Of a stretch of 64,000 bases of DNA, positions 19,092-28,641 are shown piece by piece (the first letter of the stretch is position 1; every line of letters begins with the position of its first letter). The position numbers and the translations under genes were made by a program. This DNA comes from Schleiferilactobacillus harbinensis DSM 16991 (GTDB lineage Bacteria > Bacillota > Bacilli > Lactobacillales > Lactobacillaceae): contig NZ_AUEH01000001.1 of assembly GCF_000425885.1 (NCBI RefSeq), positions 186,001 to 250,000 on the forward strand. Reading direction: 5' to 3'. A model generated the notes under the pieces. It saw only the letters and a program-made list of their open reading frames with translations, did no database searches and was not told the origin of the DNA.

Positions 19092-21551
19092 GTGGCTGAG
19101 ACAGAAAATATTAAAGAGCTTTCCCTGGAAGATGTGATGGGCGAGCGCTTCGGGCGTTATTCCAAATACATCATTCAGGAACGGGCGCTGCCGGATATTC
19201 GGGATGGTCTGAAGCCCGTTCAGCGGCGCATTCTCTACGCCATGAACGAGGACCACAACACGTATGACAAAGCGTATCGGAAAGCAGCCAAATCCGTCGG
19301 GAACGTCATGGGTAATTTCCACCCCCACGGCGATTCGTCGATTTATGAGGCTCTAGTACGGATGAGCCAGGAGTGGAAACTGCGCCTGCCCTTGATCCAG
19401 ATGCACGGGAACAACGGGTCCATGGACGGTGATCCGCCGGCCGCCATGCGGTACACAGAAGCCCGGCTGTCGAAGGCTGCCGGCGAATTGCTGACGGATA
19501 TCGACAAAGAAACGGTGCCGATGGTCCTGAACTTCGATGATACCCAAGAGGAACCCACCGTCTTGCCGGCCCGCTTCCCGAATCTGCTGGTGAACGGTGC
19601 AACTGGTATCTCGGCCGGCTACGCCACCGAAATTCCGCCCCATAACCTGGGCGAAGTGATCGACGCCGCCGTCTACTTGCTGGCGCATCCCCAGGCCGAT
19701 CTGGCCGATCTGATGCAATTTGTTAAAGGTCCCGATTTCCCCACCGGAGGAATCGTGCAGGGTCTGTCCGGCATTAAAGAAGCCTACACTAAGGGCCGCG
19801 GGCGGATCGTCGTGCGGGCTAAAACCACAATTGCCGATCTGCGCGGCGGCCGCCAGCAGATCGTGGTGACGGAGATTCCTTACGAAGTCAACAAGGCGAT
19901 GCTGGTTAAGCGAATCGACGAGCTGCGGGTCTTAAAAAAGGTCGAAGGCATCTCCGAAGTCCGGGACGAAAGTGATCGCTTCGGGCTGTCCATTGTCATC
20001 GAATTGAAGAAAAATGCGGATGCGCAGGGCATTTTGAATTACCTGTTCAAAAATACCGATTTACAGATCAGCTATAACTTCAACATGGTGGCGATTCGCG
20101 ATGCCCGCCCGGAACAACTGGGCCTGCAGCCGATTTTGACAGCCTATCTGGATTTTCGGAAAGAGGTCGTCACTAAACGGACGCAGTATGTGCTGCAAAA
20201 GGCACTGGACCGGGAACACATTGTGGAAGGCCTGATCCATGCCTTATCGATTTTGGATAAAGTGATCAAGACCATCCGCGGCAGTAAAGATAAAGGCGAC
20301 GCTAAGAAAAACTTGGTCAGCACCTATGGATTCACACCGGCCCAAGCCGAAGCCATCGTCTCCTTGCAGCTGTATCGGTTGACCAATACCGATGTCACTG
20401 AGCTGGAAGCCGAACACGCCAAGCTGAGTAAAGAAATCGCCCGTTATCAGCAGATCCTTGGTGATCCTAAGGAACTGGCGAAGGTGATCAAGACTGAGCT
20501 GCTGGCAGTGAAAAAGGAGTATGCCACGCCGCGGCTGACTCAAATTGAGAAGCATGTCGCCAGCTTAGACATCGATACCAGCGTGCTGGTATCCGATGAA
20601 GAGGTGATGATGGGTGTCAGCCGGGATGGCTACCTGAAGCGGGCCAGCATTCGCTCCTTCAACATGTCGGACGATGGGGATAACGGGCTGAAAGAAAACG
20701 ATCAATTCGTCTTCCAAGGCACTGTCCATACCCTGGACCATGTCTACATGTTTACCAGTGCCGGCAACATGATCTATCGTCAAGTCTTCGAAATTCAAGA
20801 CGGCAAGTGGAAGGACACTGGTGAACACGTATCGCAGACCACTGGCTTGGCGGCAGATGAAAAGATCATCTACGTCAAAATTCTGAAAGACCTCAGCGAT
20901 ACCGGCCGCTTTGTGCTCGGCACTGCTGATGGTCAGATCAAGCAGCTGGCGCTCTCTGACTTCCAGCCCAGTCGGACATACAAGTCGCGGGCGCAAATCG
21001 CCATGAAACTAAAGGGCAGCGGTGATTTGGTTACCGATGTCTTCTATGTCGCCAATGATCAGGACTGGCTGGTCACCAGCTTCTCCCGGCACGGCTATGC
21101 CACCCGCTATCCACTCAATGAAGTCTCTGCCATGGGCGGTCGGGCTGCGGGCGTGCGCTCCCAGAACTTGAAGGGGGACGACACCGTGGTCAACTTCCTG
21201 CTGATCCGAGTAGAGGACAATCCCCAAGTCGGCATCGTCACCAGCCGCGGCGCGTTCAAGCGGATGGCGGTGGAACAGATTCCAGATGCTCACCGCGGCG
21301 GCGTAGGCGTCTTGGTCCTGCGGGTGCTAAAGAGCAACCCGCACCAGATCGTACTCGTCGCCCCCGTGGCCTCGAAGACCGACTGGGATGTGCTGACTGA
21401 CGCCGGCCGGCACATTGATATCAAGCCGATGGATCATCCGTTGTCAGACCGGTATTCCAACGGTTCCTTCATTCTGGATGTGGACACCGACGGTTTGCCG
21501 GTATCGTTCCAGCCGGTGGCCCAGGAGCCAGTGGATAAAGATCAGCATTAA
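19092..21551 (+). CDS. parC: DNA topoisomerase IV subunit A
   Basis: DNA-cleaving subunit of topoisomerase IV. 819 residues with GTG start 30 nt after parE. The catalytic Tyr is residue 121 in MRYTEARLS. The quinolone-resistance-determining region reads HPHGDSSIYEA with Ser82 and Glu86, i.e. the residues usually found in susceptible strains. A C-terminal beta-pinwheel (about 500-800) follows, with repeated blade motifs such as MMGVSRDGYLKR. Same operon as parE, closed by a strong terminator. Confidence 0.97.
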   Translation: MAETENIKELSLEDVMGERFGRYSKYIIQERALPDIRDGLKPVQRRILYAMNEDHNTYDKAYRKAAKSVGNVMGNFHPHGDSSIYEALVRMSQEWKLRLPLIQMHGNNGSMDGDPPAAMRYTEARLSKAAGELLTDIDKETVPMVLNFDDTQEEPTVLPARFPNLLVNGATGISAGYATEIPPHNLGEVIDAAVYLLAHPQADLADLMQFVKGPDFPTGGIVQGLSGIKEAYTKGRGRIVVRAKTTIADLRGGRQQIVVTEIPYEVNKAMLVKRIDELRVLKKVEGISEVRDESDRFGLSIVIELKKNADAQGILNYLFKNTDLQISYNFNMVAIRDARPEQLGLQPILTAYLDFRKEVVTKRTQYVLQKALDREHIVEGLIHALSILDKVIKTIRGSKDKGDAKKNLVSTYGFTPAQAEAIVSLQLYRLTNTDVTELEAEHAKLSKEIARYQQILGDPKELAKVIKTELLAVKKEYATPRLTQIEKHVASLDIDTSVLVSDEEVMMGVSRDGYLKRASIRSFNMSDDGDNGLKENDQFVFQGTVHTLDHVYMFTSAGNMIYRQVFEIQDGKWKDTGEHVSQTTGLAADEKIIYVKILKDLSDTGRFVLGTADGQIKQLALSDFQPSRTYKSRAQIAMKLKGSGDLVTDVFYVANDQDWLVTSFSRHGYATRYPLNEVSAMGGRAAGVRSQNLKGDDTVVNFLLIRVEDNPQVGIVTSRGAFKRMAVEQIPDAHRGGVGVLVLRVLKSNPHQIVLVAPVASKTDWDVLTDAGRHIDIKPMDHPLSDRYSNGSFILDVDTDGLPVSFQPVAQEPVDKDQH

Positions 21552-21569
21552 TTGAGTCGTGTTACGAGT

Positions 21570-21602
21570 CCCAACATCGATGATGATGTTGGGCTTTTTT
21601 TG
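21570..21602 (+). terminator. Rho-independent terminator after parC
   Basis: CCCAACATC stem pairing with GATGTTGGG across a 6-nt loop, followed by CTTTTTTTT, 18 nt after the parC stop. Confidence 0.92.
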
Positions 21603-21643
21603 TAGCATCGTTGACAACGATAAATCAGTTTCTGCCCACGCGA

Positions 21644-21735
21644 GGGCTAATGCGTAGCAAGCGGAGGCAAAATGGGCTCAAAACGCCGTCATGGCGTTCC
21701 AGCCCATTTTGCCGCAGCTTGCGGAGCATTGGTCC
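21644..21735. repeat. Nested long palindrome (copy B) upstream of pflB
   Basis: Inner perfect arms GCAAAATGGGCT (21667-21678) and its complement (21701-21712), capped by AACGCC/GGCGTT. Outer imperfect arms GGGCTAATGC (21644-21653) and GCATTGGTCC (21726-21735). The right shoulder contains GCAGCTTGCGGAGCATTGG (21714-21732), identical over 19 bases to the apex of the palindrome at 29.1 kb. No T-run follows. It lies in the 605-nt gap between parC and pflB. Confidence 0.8.
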
Positions 21736-21745
21736 GGGTATCAAA

Positions 21746-22062
21746 GAACAAACGTGCACCTAAGCAGTTGCATACGCACGGCTCAATTTGTTATGCTGAA
21801 GACCGGCATTATCCGTTCACCAGTGAACAATAATGTTGGGCCGGCCTAAGAAAAAATCAGACGGGAAGCGGTGCGATTGGGCACGCTGTAGTAGTACAGT
21901 GTGCCTAGAAAACGCTGTTATGGTACAGATAATCCAACAAATAAATACAGATATTAAATTTATTTGAAGGCCAGTGTTACCGAATTTTTATAGAAACCGC
22001 GGTACATTGCGGTTTTCCTTATAAAACATACCCGAGCGCCCGTTTGACGGGGAGGTAAGGGC
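21746..22062. other. Gene-free part of the parC-pflB gap
   Basis: No plausible gene. It holds a hairpin CATTAT-CC-GTTCAC / GTGAAC-A-ATAATG at 21807-21835, a CcpA-like site with two mismatches to the cre consensus at 21906-21921 (core AAAACG), an AT-rich stretch around 21935-21965, and a small stem AACCGC/GGTACATT/GCGGTT at 21995-22014 followed by TTCC. These may form a long regulatory leader for pflB; only the structures themselves are seen. Confidence 0.45.
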
Positions 22063-22090
22063 TTGCAACCCCAATGTGACGTGTTATACT
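22063..22090 (+). promoter_or_regulatory. Probable pflB promoter
   Basis: TTGCAA (22063-22068), 16-bp spacer, TATACT (22085-22090), 67 nt upstream of the pflB start. Confidence 0.65.
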
Positions 22091-22156
22091 AAATATGTAA
22101 GAACTGTAGCAGTCCAACACACACAACCCAATGTACCGTATGGAGGTAGACAAGAA

Positions 22157-24418
22157 ATGAAACAAATGGAAAAAGCAACAATGCCCACCTGCTGGGAAGG
22201 TTTCCAACCCGGCGACTGGATGTCTGAAATCAATGTCCGCGATTTTATCAACAAAAACTTGGATCAATATGATGGCGACGAAGAATTCCTGGCTGGTCCC
22301 ACTGCAGCCACCACGACGCTGAATGATCAACTGCTGGCCCTGAAGAAAAAGGAACGGGAAGTCGGCGGGGTTTTGGAAGCCGATAACAATGTTGTTTCTT
22401 CCATTACCTCCCACGGTCCTGGTTACTTGAACAAGGATTTGGAAACCATCGTTGGTTTGCAAACTGACAAGCCGTTGAAGCGCGCCTTCATGCCTGAGGG
22501 CGGGATTCGGATGGCTGAAGATGCCTTGAAGGCTTACGGGTTTGAAACAGATCCCGAAATGCACAAGATCTTCACGCATTACCGCAAGACCCATAACCAG
22601 GGTGTGTTTGATGCCTATACCCCGGATATGCGTGCTGCCCGCCACTACAAGATTGTCACTGGTTTGCCAGATGCTTACGGCCGCGGCCGGTTGGTTTCTG
22701 ACTTCCCGCGGATCGCAATCTATGGTATCGACCGCTTGATGCAAGAAAAGCTCAACGATTGGAACAACATTGGCGATGGTGAAATGACTGACGAAGTCAT
22801 CCAACTGCGCGAAGAAGTCAACGATCAATGGAAAGCATTGAAGCAGATGAAGCAGATGGCTGCCAGCTACGGTTACGATATTGGCCGCCCGGCAGAAAAT
22901 GCTCAAGAAGCTATCCAATGGATCTACTTTGGCTACTTGGCTGCTGTGAAGACTCAAAACGGGGCAGCCATGTCCGTTGGCCGGATCGACACCGTGATTG
23001 ATGCTTACATCCAACGGGATTTGGATCGCGGCTTAATCACTGAAGAACAAGCTCAAGAATTCATTGACCACTTGGTAATGAAACTGCGTATGGTCCGCTT
23101 CATCCGGACGACTGAATACAACAGCCTCTTCTCCGGCGATCCGATCTGGGCAACATTATCACTGGCTGGCGTTGGTACTGACGGCCGCCACCATGTGACC
23201 AAGACGGCTTTCCGTTTCTTGAAGACTTTGGATAATATGGGCGCTGCTCCGGAACCGAACATCACCTTGCTTTGGGATGACAAACTGCCTGACGGCTTCA
23301 AGCGTTATGCCACTGAAGTATCCATTAAGTCTTCCACGATTCAGTACGAAAACGATGCCTTGATGCGCAACGAATGGGGTACCGATTACTACGGCATCGC
23401 TTGCTGTGTGTCCGCCCAACCGATTGCTGACGGCATGCAATACTTCGGTGCCCGGGCTAACCTGGCCAAGACCGTTCTCTATGCCATCAACGGTGGTAAG
23501 GATGAATTGGCTGGCGCCCAAGTCGGCCCGAATTACGAACCAATCACTTCTGAATACATTGACTACGATGAATTCATGAAGAAGTTCGACAAGATGATGG
23601 ACTGGCTGGCTGACGTGTATGTGAATGCATTGAACACCATTCACTACATGCACGATAAGTATTACTACGAAGCAGCCCAATTGGCTTTGAAGGATACGCA
23701 TTTGGACCGGACCTTCGCCACTGGGATCTCTGGTTTGTCCCACGCCGTAGACTCCATTTCCGCCATCAAGTACGGTCACGTCAAAGTGATCCGCAACGAA
23801 GACGGCTTGGCTGTGGACTACGCGGTGGACAATGACGACTTCCCGCGTTACGGGAACAACGACGACCGCGCCGATGACATTGCGAAGTGGCTGGTAAAGA
23901 CTTTCTTCACTAAGATGAACAAGCATCATCTGTACCGCGGTGCGAAGCTCTCTACGTCTGTACTGACCATCACGTCTAACGTAGTCTACGGTAAGAACAC
24001 CGGGACGACTCCGAACGGCCGGAAGGCTGGCGAACCGTTCTCCCCTGGTGCAAACCCGGCTTACGGTGCAGAACACAACGGGGCTTTGGCTTCCCTGCTT
24101 TCCACTGCCAAGATTCCGTATCACTACGCTCGGGACGGCATTTCCAACACCTTCGGCGTAACCCCCAACACGTTGGGCCACGACGATGATGCTCGCAAGG
24201 ATACTCTGGTGAACATGGTCGACGGGTACATGGAGAATAACGGGATGCACTTGAACATCAACGTATTCAACAAATCCACTTTGATCGATGCCCAGAAGCA
24301 TCCGGAAGAATACCCGACCTTAACTGTCCGGGTATCCGGCTACTGCGTCTACTTCGCTGACCTGACTAAGGAACAGCAGGACGACGTTATTGCCCGGACC
24401 TTCTTCGAAACAATGTAA
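22157..24418 (+). CDS. pflB: Formate acetyltransferase (pyruvate formate-lyase)
   Basis: Glycyl-radical enzyme splitting pyruvate and CoA into acetyl-CoA and formate under anaerobic conditions. 753 residues, normal length. The adjacent catalytic cysteines are 416 and 417 in [11 protein letters not shown]; the radical Gly is residue 728 in [13 protein letters not shown]. Start ATG 22157 has GGAGGT 9 nt upstream; the longer in-frame extension back to 22076 covers the promoter and is not coding. Codon choice is noticeably more biased than in neighbours (many GAA, AAC, TTC, GGT), as expected for a highly expressed gene. The activating enzyme follows. Confidence 0.98.
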   Translation: MKQMEKATMPTCWEGFQPGDWMSEINVRDFINKNLDQYDGDEEFLAGPTAATTTLNDQLLALKKKEREVGGVLEADNNVVSSITSHGPGYLNKDLETIVGLQTDKPLKRAFMPEGGIRMAEDALKAYGFETDPEMHKIFTHYRKTHNQGVFDAYTPDMRAARHYKIVTGLPDAYGRGRLVSDFPRIAIYGIDRLMQEKLNDWNNIGDGEMTDEVIQLREEVNDQWKALKQMKQMAASYGYDIGRPAENAQEAIQWIYFGYLAAVKTQNGAAMSVGRIDTVIDAYIQRDLDRGLITEEQAQEFIDHLVMKLRMVRFIRTTEYNSLFSGDPIWATLSLAGVGTDGRHHVTKTAFRFLKTLDNMGAAPEPNITLLWDDKLPDGFKRYATEVSIKSSTIQYENDALMRNEWGTDYYGIACCVSAQPIADGMQYFGARANLAKTVLYAINGGKDELAGAQVGPNYEPITSEYIDYDEFMKKFDKMMDWLADVYVNALNTIHYMHDKYYYEAAQLALKDTHLDRTFATGISGLSHAVDSISAIKYGHVKVIRNEDGLAVDYAVDNDDFPRYGNNDDRADDIAKWLVKTFFTKMNKHHLYRGAKLSTSVLTITSNVVYGKNTGTTPNGRKAGEPFSPGANPAYGAEHNGALASLLSTAKIPYHYARDGISNTFGVTPNTLGHDDDARKDTLVNMVDGYMENNGMHLNINVFNKSTLIDAQKHPEEYPTLTVRVSGYCVYFADLTKEQQDDVIARTFFETM

Positions 24419-24427
24419 GCAAGATAA

Positions 24428-24530
24428 CTTAAGGATTTCGGTGGGGAAGGGCAACCTTCCTCACCGGCAAAGGGCACGGGCGGGTCTGTCCGCGGCTTTT
24501 GCCGGTGAGCGCGACTACCGAGTACACGTA
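24428..24530 (+). other. Large hairpin between pflB and pflA
   Basis: In the 127-nt gap, CTCACCGGCAAA (24460-24471) pairs perfectly with TTTGCCGGTGAG (24498-24509); the 26-nt loop is GC-rich and the outer flanks TCGGT/ACCGA can extend the stem. No T-run. It could reduce pflA expression relative to pflB or mark an mRNA processing point. Confidence 0.7.
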
Positions 24531-24545
24531 AAGGAGTGAGGGACC

Positions 24546-25340
24546 ATGGCCCAAAGCATTGCCACCATGCAGCGTACAACAACAGAAAAACCCTTAGTGG
24601 GGTATGTGCATTCCATTGAAACATTTGGGTCCGTTGACGGGCCTGGGATCCGGTACGTGGTCTTCCTCCAAGGCTGTCGGATGCGGTGCGAATTCTGTCA
24701 CAACCCGGACACCTGGAATATCGGTGTCGGTGATGAAATGACCGTTGACGAGATTCTGAATGACGCGATCCGTTACAAGGCATTCTGGGGGAAGAAGGGC
24801 GGTATCACCGTTTCCGGCGGTGAAGCCCTGGTCCAAATCGACTTTGTGTTGGCCCTGTTTAAGAAGGCCAAGACCATGGGCATCAACACGTGCTTGGATA
24901 CCTGCGGCCAACCCTTCACTTATAAGGACCCGTTCTTCAGCAAGTTTGCCGAGCTGATGCAGTACACCGATGTGTCCTTGGTGGACATCAAGCACATCGA
25001 TTCGGCGCAGCACAAGCGCTTGACCGGGTTCAATAACGAAACCGTTTTGGCCATGATTCAATACATGTCCGAACACGGCTACCACATGTGGATCCGCCAC
25101 GTCCTGGTCCCGGAGCGGACCGACTACGATGACTATTTGCGGGATTTGGGACAATATATCCATACCCTGAACGCCATCGATAAAGTCGAAGTGCTGCCGT
25201 ACCATACGATGGGCGTCAAGAAGTATGTGGAATTAGGCATTGACTACCCTCTGGAGGGCATTGAGCCGCCCTCTGCTGAACGGGTGAAGAATGCGGAACA
25301 CTTGCTGGACACGGCTAGTTACCGGGGCTACGCAAGCTGA
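24546..25340 (+). CDS. pflA: Pyruvate formate-lyase activating enzyme
   Basis: Radical-SAM enzyme that installs the glycyl radical on PflB. 264 residues. The 4Fe-4S motif CRMRCEFCHNPD (CxxxCxxC) is near residue 45, with SVDGPGIRYVVFLQGC before it, the SAM-binding GGITVSGGEAL, and the C-terminal LPYHTMGVKKYVELGIDYPLEG-type region intact. AAAGGAG precedes the ATG. It is followed by a rho-independent terminator, so pflBA form a closed operon. Confidence 0.97.
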   Translation: MAQSIATMQRTTTEKPLVGYVHSIETFGSVDGPGIRYVVFLQGCRMRCEFCHNPDTWNIGVGDEMTVDEILNDAIRYKAFWGKKGGITVSGGEALVQIDFVLALFKKAKTMGINTCLDTCGQPFTYKDPFFSKFAELMQYTDVSLVDIKHIDSAQHKRLTGFNNETVLAMIQYMSEHGYHMWIRHVLVPERTDYDDYLRDLGQYIHTLNAIDKVEVLPYHTMGVKKYVELGIDYPLEGIEPPSAERVKNAEHLLDTASYRGYAS

Positions 25341-25367
25341 GGCATTGTGTGTGTTGATATATATCAA

Positions 25368-25403
25368 AAAGGCTTCTGCCAATTGTCGGTGGAAGCCTTT
25401 TTC
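25368..25403 (+). terminator. Rho-independent terminator after pflA
   Basis: AAAGGCTTC (25368-25376) pairs with GAAGCCTTT (25392-25400), followed by TTTTC; the preceding A-run makes it potentially bidirectional. Confidence 0.88.
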
Positions 25404-25415
25404 TTATCCATTCCA

Positions 25416-25443
25416 TTGGCTTTTCGTGTAAAATGGATACTAT
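25416..25443 (+). promoter_or_regulatory. Possible promoter of the DUF2075 gene
   Basis: TTGGCT (25416-25421), 16-bp spacer, TACTAT (25438-25443), shortly after the pflA terminator and 30 nt before the chosen start. Confidence 0.4.
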
Positions 25444-25473
25444 AACGATTGAGTGAAAGGGAGACTTGTTGTC

Positions 25474-26691
25474 GTGTCATCGGAAAGCTTAGCGGCCGCC
25501 ACGTTTTTACTAACGGATGCCGAAAAATTCAGTCCGGATCAAGAACACTTGACCCAAGCCTTGCTCGCGTTCATCCGGACCCACTTGCCCCGCCGGGATC
25601 ACGCGGTGTTTGTGATTACCGGGGACGCCGGGACTGGGAAGAGTGCCGCGCTGGCCCAGGCGTTCACGCAGCTCCAAACGATGGCCCGCAACCGTGTCGA
25701 CGGCCTGCTGGCAGGCACCCGGAACACGCTGCTGGTCAATCATCAGGAGATGCTGAAGATCTATCAGGAGGTCGCTGGGGCCAGTACGGTGCTGCACAAA
25801 AAAGATTTTCAAAAACCGACACCGTTCATCAATGCCGCCGCGCGCACTGGAATCATGAACGATGTGACCTTCGTTGATGAGGGCCACTTGCTGCTGACCC
25901 AGCCGGACCGCTATAACCGGTTCAATCAGGATAATCAATTGGCCGAAATTATTCACCGCAGCTGGGTGACGGTGCTGGTCTTTGATCCCCATCAGGTTTT
26001 GAAACTGAAGAGCTATTGGGATTGGCCCCGCCTGCATCAGGTGATCGATCAGCGGCCGCATACTGTCTTTGACTTGGATACCCAGTTCCGGGTCGCCGGC
26101 GACGCGGCCGTGCACGATTGGATCAACGCTTTCACTGCTGGGCAGATCAAACCGCTGCCAGCGCCCAGTGATTATGATCTGCGCATTTTCGCCGACGGCA
26201 CACCATTGTACCAGCTGATCGAGCAGCGCGATGCCACGGCCGGACTGGCCCGGGTACTGGCAACGGCAGACTTTCCCTTTACTGTTTTTGGCCCTGAACA
26301 GTGGTACGTTACCGCTGGTACACTGCGCCTGCCTTGGGATAAATTCAGCATGACTGCCACGCCCTGGGCTCAGCGGCCGGAGACCTTGCACGAAGTCGGC
26401 TCGATTTATACCATTCAGGGTTTCGACTTGAATTACGCCGGCGTTATCCTTGGGCCCTCTGTCGGTTATGATCCAGTGGCGCACCGGGTGACGATGGATA
26501 TTGCGCAGTACCAAGATCAGGAGGCGTTTAAAAACCGGGACGATCTCCCGGACTTAGCCGCGGCCAAGGCCCAGATCATGCGCAACGCCATCAATGTGCT
26601 GTGCAAACGGGGGCGCCACGGTCTGTATCTCTATGCTGTCGACCCCATCCTGCGCCGGGCCCTACTGTCCGCCGTCCACGAAAAGGAGTAA
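25474..26691 (+). CDS. DUF2075 P-loop ATPase / helicase-like protein
   Basis: About 405 residues. Walker A ITGDAGTGKSAAL near residue 45, Walker B VTFVDEGHLLL near 135, FDLDTQFR, and a C-terminal YTIQGFDLNYAGVILGP motif VI-like region: the layout of the DUF2075 family, related to superfamily 1 helicases. Nucleic-acid remodelling is likely, but the family's biological role is unproven. GTG 25474 has AAAGGGAG 10 nt upstream; the in-frame GTG at 25453 lies on top of that site and is rejected. Only 7 nt separate it from the following LysR gene, so they are co-transcribed. Confidence 0.85.
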   Translation: MSSESLAAATFLLTDAEKFSPDQEHLTQALLAFIRTHLPRRDHAVFVITGDAGTGKSAALAQAFTQLQTMARNRVDGLLAGTRNTLLVNHQEMLKIYQEVAGASTVLHKKDFQKPTPFINAAARTGIMNDVTFVDEGHLLLTQPDRYNRFNQDNQLAEIIHRSWVTVLVFDPHQVLKLKSYWDWPRLHQVIDQRPHTVFDLDTQFRVAGDAAVHDWINAFTAGQIKPLPAPSDYDLRIFADGTPLYQLIEQRDATAGLARVLATADFPFTVFGPEQWYVTAGTLRLPWDKFSMTATPWAQRPETLHEVGSIYTIQGFDLNYAGVILGPSVGYDPVAHRVTMDIAQYQDQEAFKNRDDLPDLAAAKAQIMRNAINVLCKRGRHGLYLYAVDPILRRALLSAVHEKE

Positions 26692-26698
26692 CGAATCC

Positions 26699-27643
26699 AT
26701 GGCTACCGAATCCCATTTGACCCCGAAAGCCCTGCAATATTTCACCCAGCTGGCTCAAAATTTGAATTACACCCAAACTGCTCAGAATCTGGGTATCTCC
26801 CAACCTGCTTTAACCCAGCAGATCAAGAAACTGGAAAAGCAGATTGGTGCGGCCCTGTTTTATTCGGTGGGGAAGAAGCTGTACTTGTCTGAAGCAGGGA
26901 ATGTCTTGCTGGCAGCCGCAAATCAGATCGACACGATTATCAATACGACGGCTGATCAGATCCAGCAGTTCAGTCAGCCCCAGCGCGGGCATATTGCTCT
27001 GGGCGTGCTGTCTTCCGCGGAAACCGCAGTCTTTGAGCGTTTTGTCGCCCATTATTTGAGCCGCCACGACGATGTTACTGTGGCGTTGCGGCTGTTCAAC
27101 CGGCGCGAGCTGTGGGAAGGTCTGGAGAATAATGCGATCGATCTGGCGGTCATGTATCTGCCCGATGAAAATATTCGCAATTGGCATCTCTATGCGGCCC
27201 AATCGATTATTCAAGATGAGCTGCGCTTCATTTATCCCGCCAGCCAGAATTTGGGGGCGACGATTGCGATCAAAGATGTGCCCGCTAATCGCTGGGTCGG
27301 CTACCCTGATGGTTTCTATATCGCGGCCCGCTTGGCAGAAGTCTTTCGGGATGCACTCCGGGATGAACCGGACGTTGTGGCGACCATGGTCGTCCCGGAA
27401 CAGATTGCACTGCTGGCCGCCCGCATCGGGTTATACAGCGCGCTGCCCAACAGTTTTTTAGCGGCCCATCCCGATTCGCGCTTAGCCGCGGCCAGTTTTA
27501 TTCCCCGAGTTTCTTTGGATCTGTCTTTTGTTTATCGCAAGGAGAAGATTGCTATTCCCCGGGTGCATACCTTCATGGCGGAATGGCAGCAATTTTTGGC
27601 TGAGAAAAGCTACGCGGACCGGCTTGCTGCCGACCCGGAGTAG
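26699..27643 (+). CDS. LysR family transcriptional regulator
   Basis: About 314 residues. An N-terminal winged helix-turn-helix (residues 6-65: ALQYFTQLAQNLNYTQTAQNLGISQPALTQ split over helix 1 to recognition helix) and a C-terminal periplasmic-binding-like effector domain (about 95-300, HIALGVLSSAET). The start ATG follows AAAAGGAG by 8 nt. The layout resembles CynR/YvbU-type regulators. LysR genes are usually divergent from their target; here it trails a DUF2075 gene in the same direction, so its target is unclear. Confidence 0.92.
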   Translation: MATESHLTPKALQYFTQLAQNLNYTQTAQNLGISQPALTQQIKKLEKQIGAALFYSVGKKLYLSEAGNVLLAAANQIDTIINTTADQIQQFSQPQRGHIALGVLSSAETAVFERFVAHYLSRHDDVTVALRLFNRRELWEGLENNAIDLAVMYLPDENIRNWHLYAAQSIIQDELRFIYPASQNLGATIAIKDVPANRWVGYPDGFYIAARLAEVFRDALRDEPDVVATMVVPEQIALLAARIGLYSALPNSFLAAHPDSRLAAASFIPRVSLDLSFVYRKEKIAIPRVHTFMAEWQQFLAEKSYADRLAADPE

Positions 27644-27653
27644 GCGCCGTCTG

Positions 27654-27662
27654 TGATATACT
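27654..27662 (+). promoter_or_regulatory. Extended -10 promoter element of ppaC
   Basis: TGA directly before TATACT (27657-27662) forms an extended -10; no good -35 at the expected distance. It lies 36 nt before the ppaC start. Confidence 0.5.
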
Positions 27663-27697
27663 AAGGGCGTAAGTACGATAATGTTGGAGGTTGAATC

Positions 27698-28633
27698 ATG
27701 GCAAAACAACTTGTTTTTGGGCATCAGAATCCAGATACCGACGCAATCGCTGCAGCAATTGCGTATGCCTATTTGGAAAAGCAAAAAGGTTATGACACGG
27801 AAGCGGTCGCCTTGGGCGAACCAAACAATGAAACGCAATACGCGTTGAATTACTTCCACCACGCTGCTCCCCGGGTCGTCAAAACGGTCGCTAACGAAGT
27901 CAGTGAAGTCATGCTGGTGGACCATAACGAACCGCAGCAGTCGGCACCGGATATTGCCAAGGTTACAGTGACGCACGTCATTGACCACCACCGGATTCAT
28001 GACTTCAATACGGCCCAACCGCTGTATTACCATGCTGAACCAGTGGGCTGTGTCAGCACCATCATTTATGGCGAATATCAGATGGCCGAAGTGGCTATTC
28101 CCAAGGATATTGTCGGGCTGATGGCATCTGCCATTATTTCCGATACCTTGCTGTTGAAGTCCCCGACCACGACGGATAAGGACCGCGAAGCATTAGCTGC
28201 TTTGGCTAAAGAAGCGGGGATCGATCCGGATAAGTATGGTTTGACTATGCTCAAAGCCGGCACGAACATTGCCGACAAGCCAGCCGCAGATTTGGTGGAC
28301 GAAGACGCCAAGAGCTTCACGATGAATGGTCAAAGTATTCGCATTGCCCAAGTCAACGTGGTTGATTTAGCGGACGTCCATGATCGGATCGCTGAGTTCA
28401 AAGACGCCATGGACCAAGAAGCCAAGGCCAAGGGCTACGATTTGTTCGTTGCGCTGGTGACGAATATTCTGGATTCCAATACAGAAGGTATCGTTGTGGG
28501 GACAGACACCGCCAAAGCAATTTTCGCCAAGGCCTTTAACACCACCCTGAGTAATGATACCGCCCAATTGCCGGGCGTCGTTTCCCGGAAGAAGCAGGTT
28601 GTGCCGCCGTTGACGGAGGCCTTCGGAAAGTAG
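27698..28633 (+). CDS. ppaC: Manganese-dependent inorganic pyrophosphatase (family II)
   Basis: Hydrolyses pyrophosphate to drive biosynthetic reactions. 311 residues. DHH phosphoesterase motifs: [42 protein letters not shown], and the C-terminal [10 protein letters not shown] that binds substrate in the DHHA2 domain. A TTGGAGGTTG-like ribosome-binding region precedes the ATG. It is the complete enzyme; a small unrelated-fold PPase-like protein is encoded at 42.5 kb. The ASCH gene follows after 8 nt. Confidence 0.97.
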   Translation: MAKQLVFGHQNPDTDAIAAAIAYAYLEKQKGYDTEAVALGEPNNETQYALNYFHHAAPRVVKTVANEVSEVMLVDHNEPQQSAPDIAKVTVTHVIDHHRIHDFNTAQPLYYHAEPVGCVSTIIYGEYQMAEVAIPKDIVGLMASAIISDTLLLKSPTTTDKDREALAALAKEAGIDPDKYGLTMLKAGTNIADKPAADLVDEDAKSFTMNGQSIRIAQVNVVDLADVHDRIAEFKDAMDQEAKAKGYDLFVALVTNILDSNTEGIVVGTDTAKAIFAKAFNTTLSNDTAQLPGVVSRKKQVVPPLTEAFGK

Positions 28634-28641
28634 GGTAAACC

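Noticed and set aside
22019-24301. Two long antisense open frames (331 and 380 codons) across pflB
   Set aside because: pflB is certain; strong codon bias removes antisense stop codons. One frame also runs across the pflB promoter region.
25510-26514. 334-codon antisense frame over the DUF2075 gene
   Set aside because: No start context or domain; the plus-strand P-loop motifs are clear.
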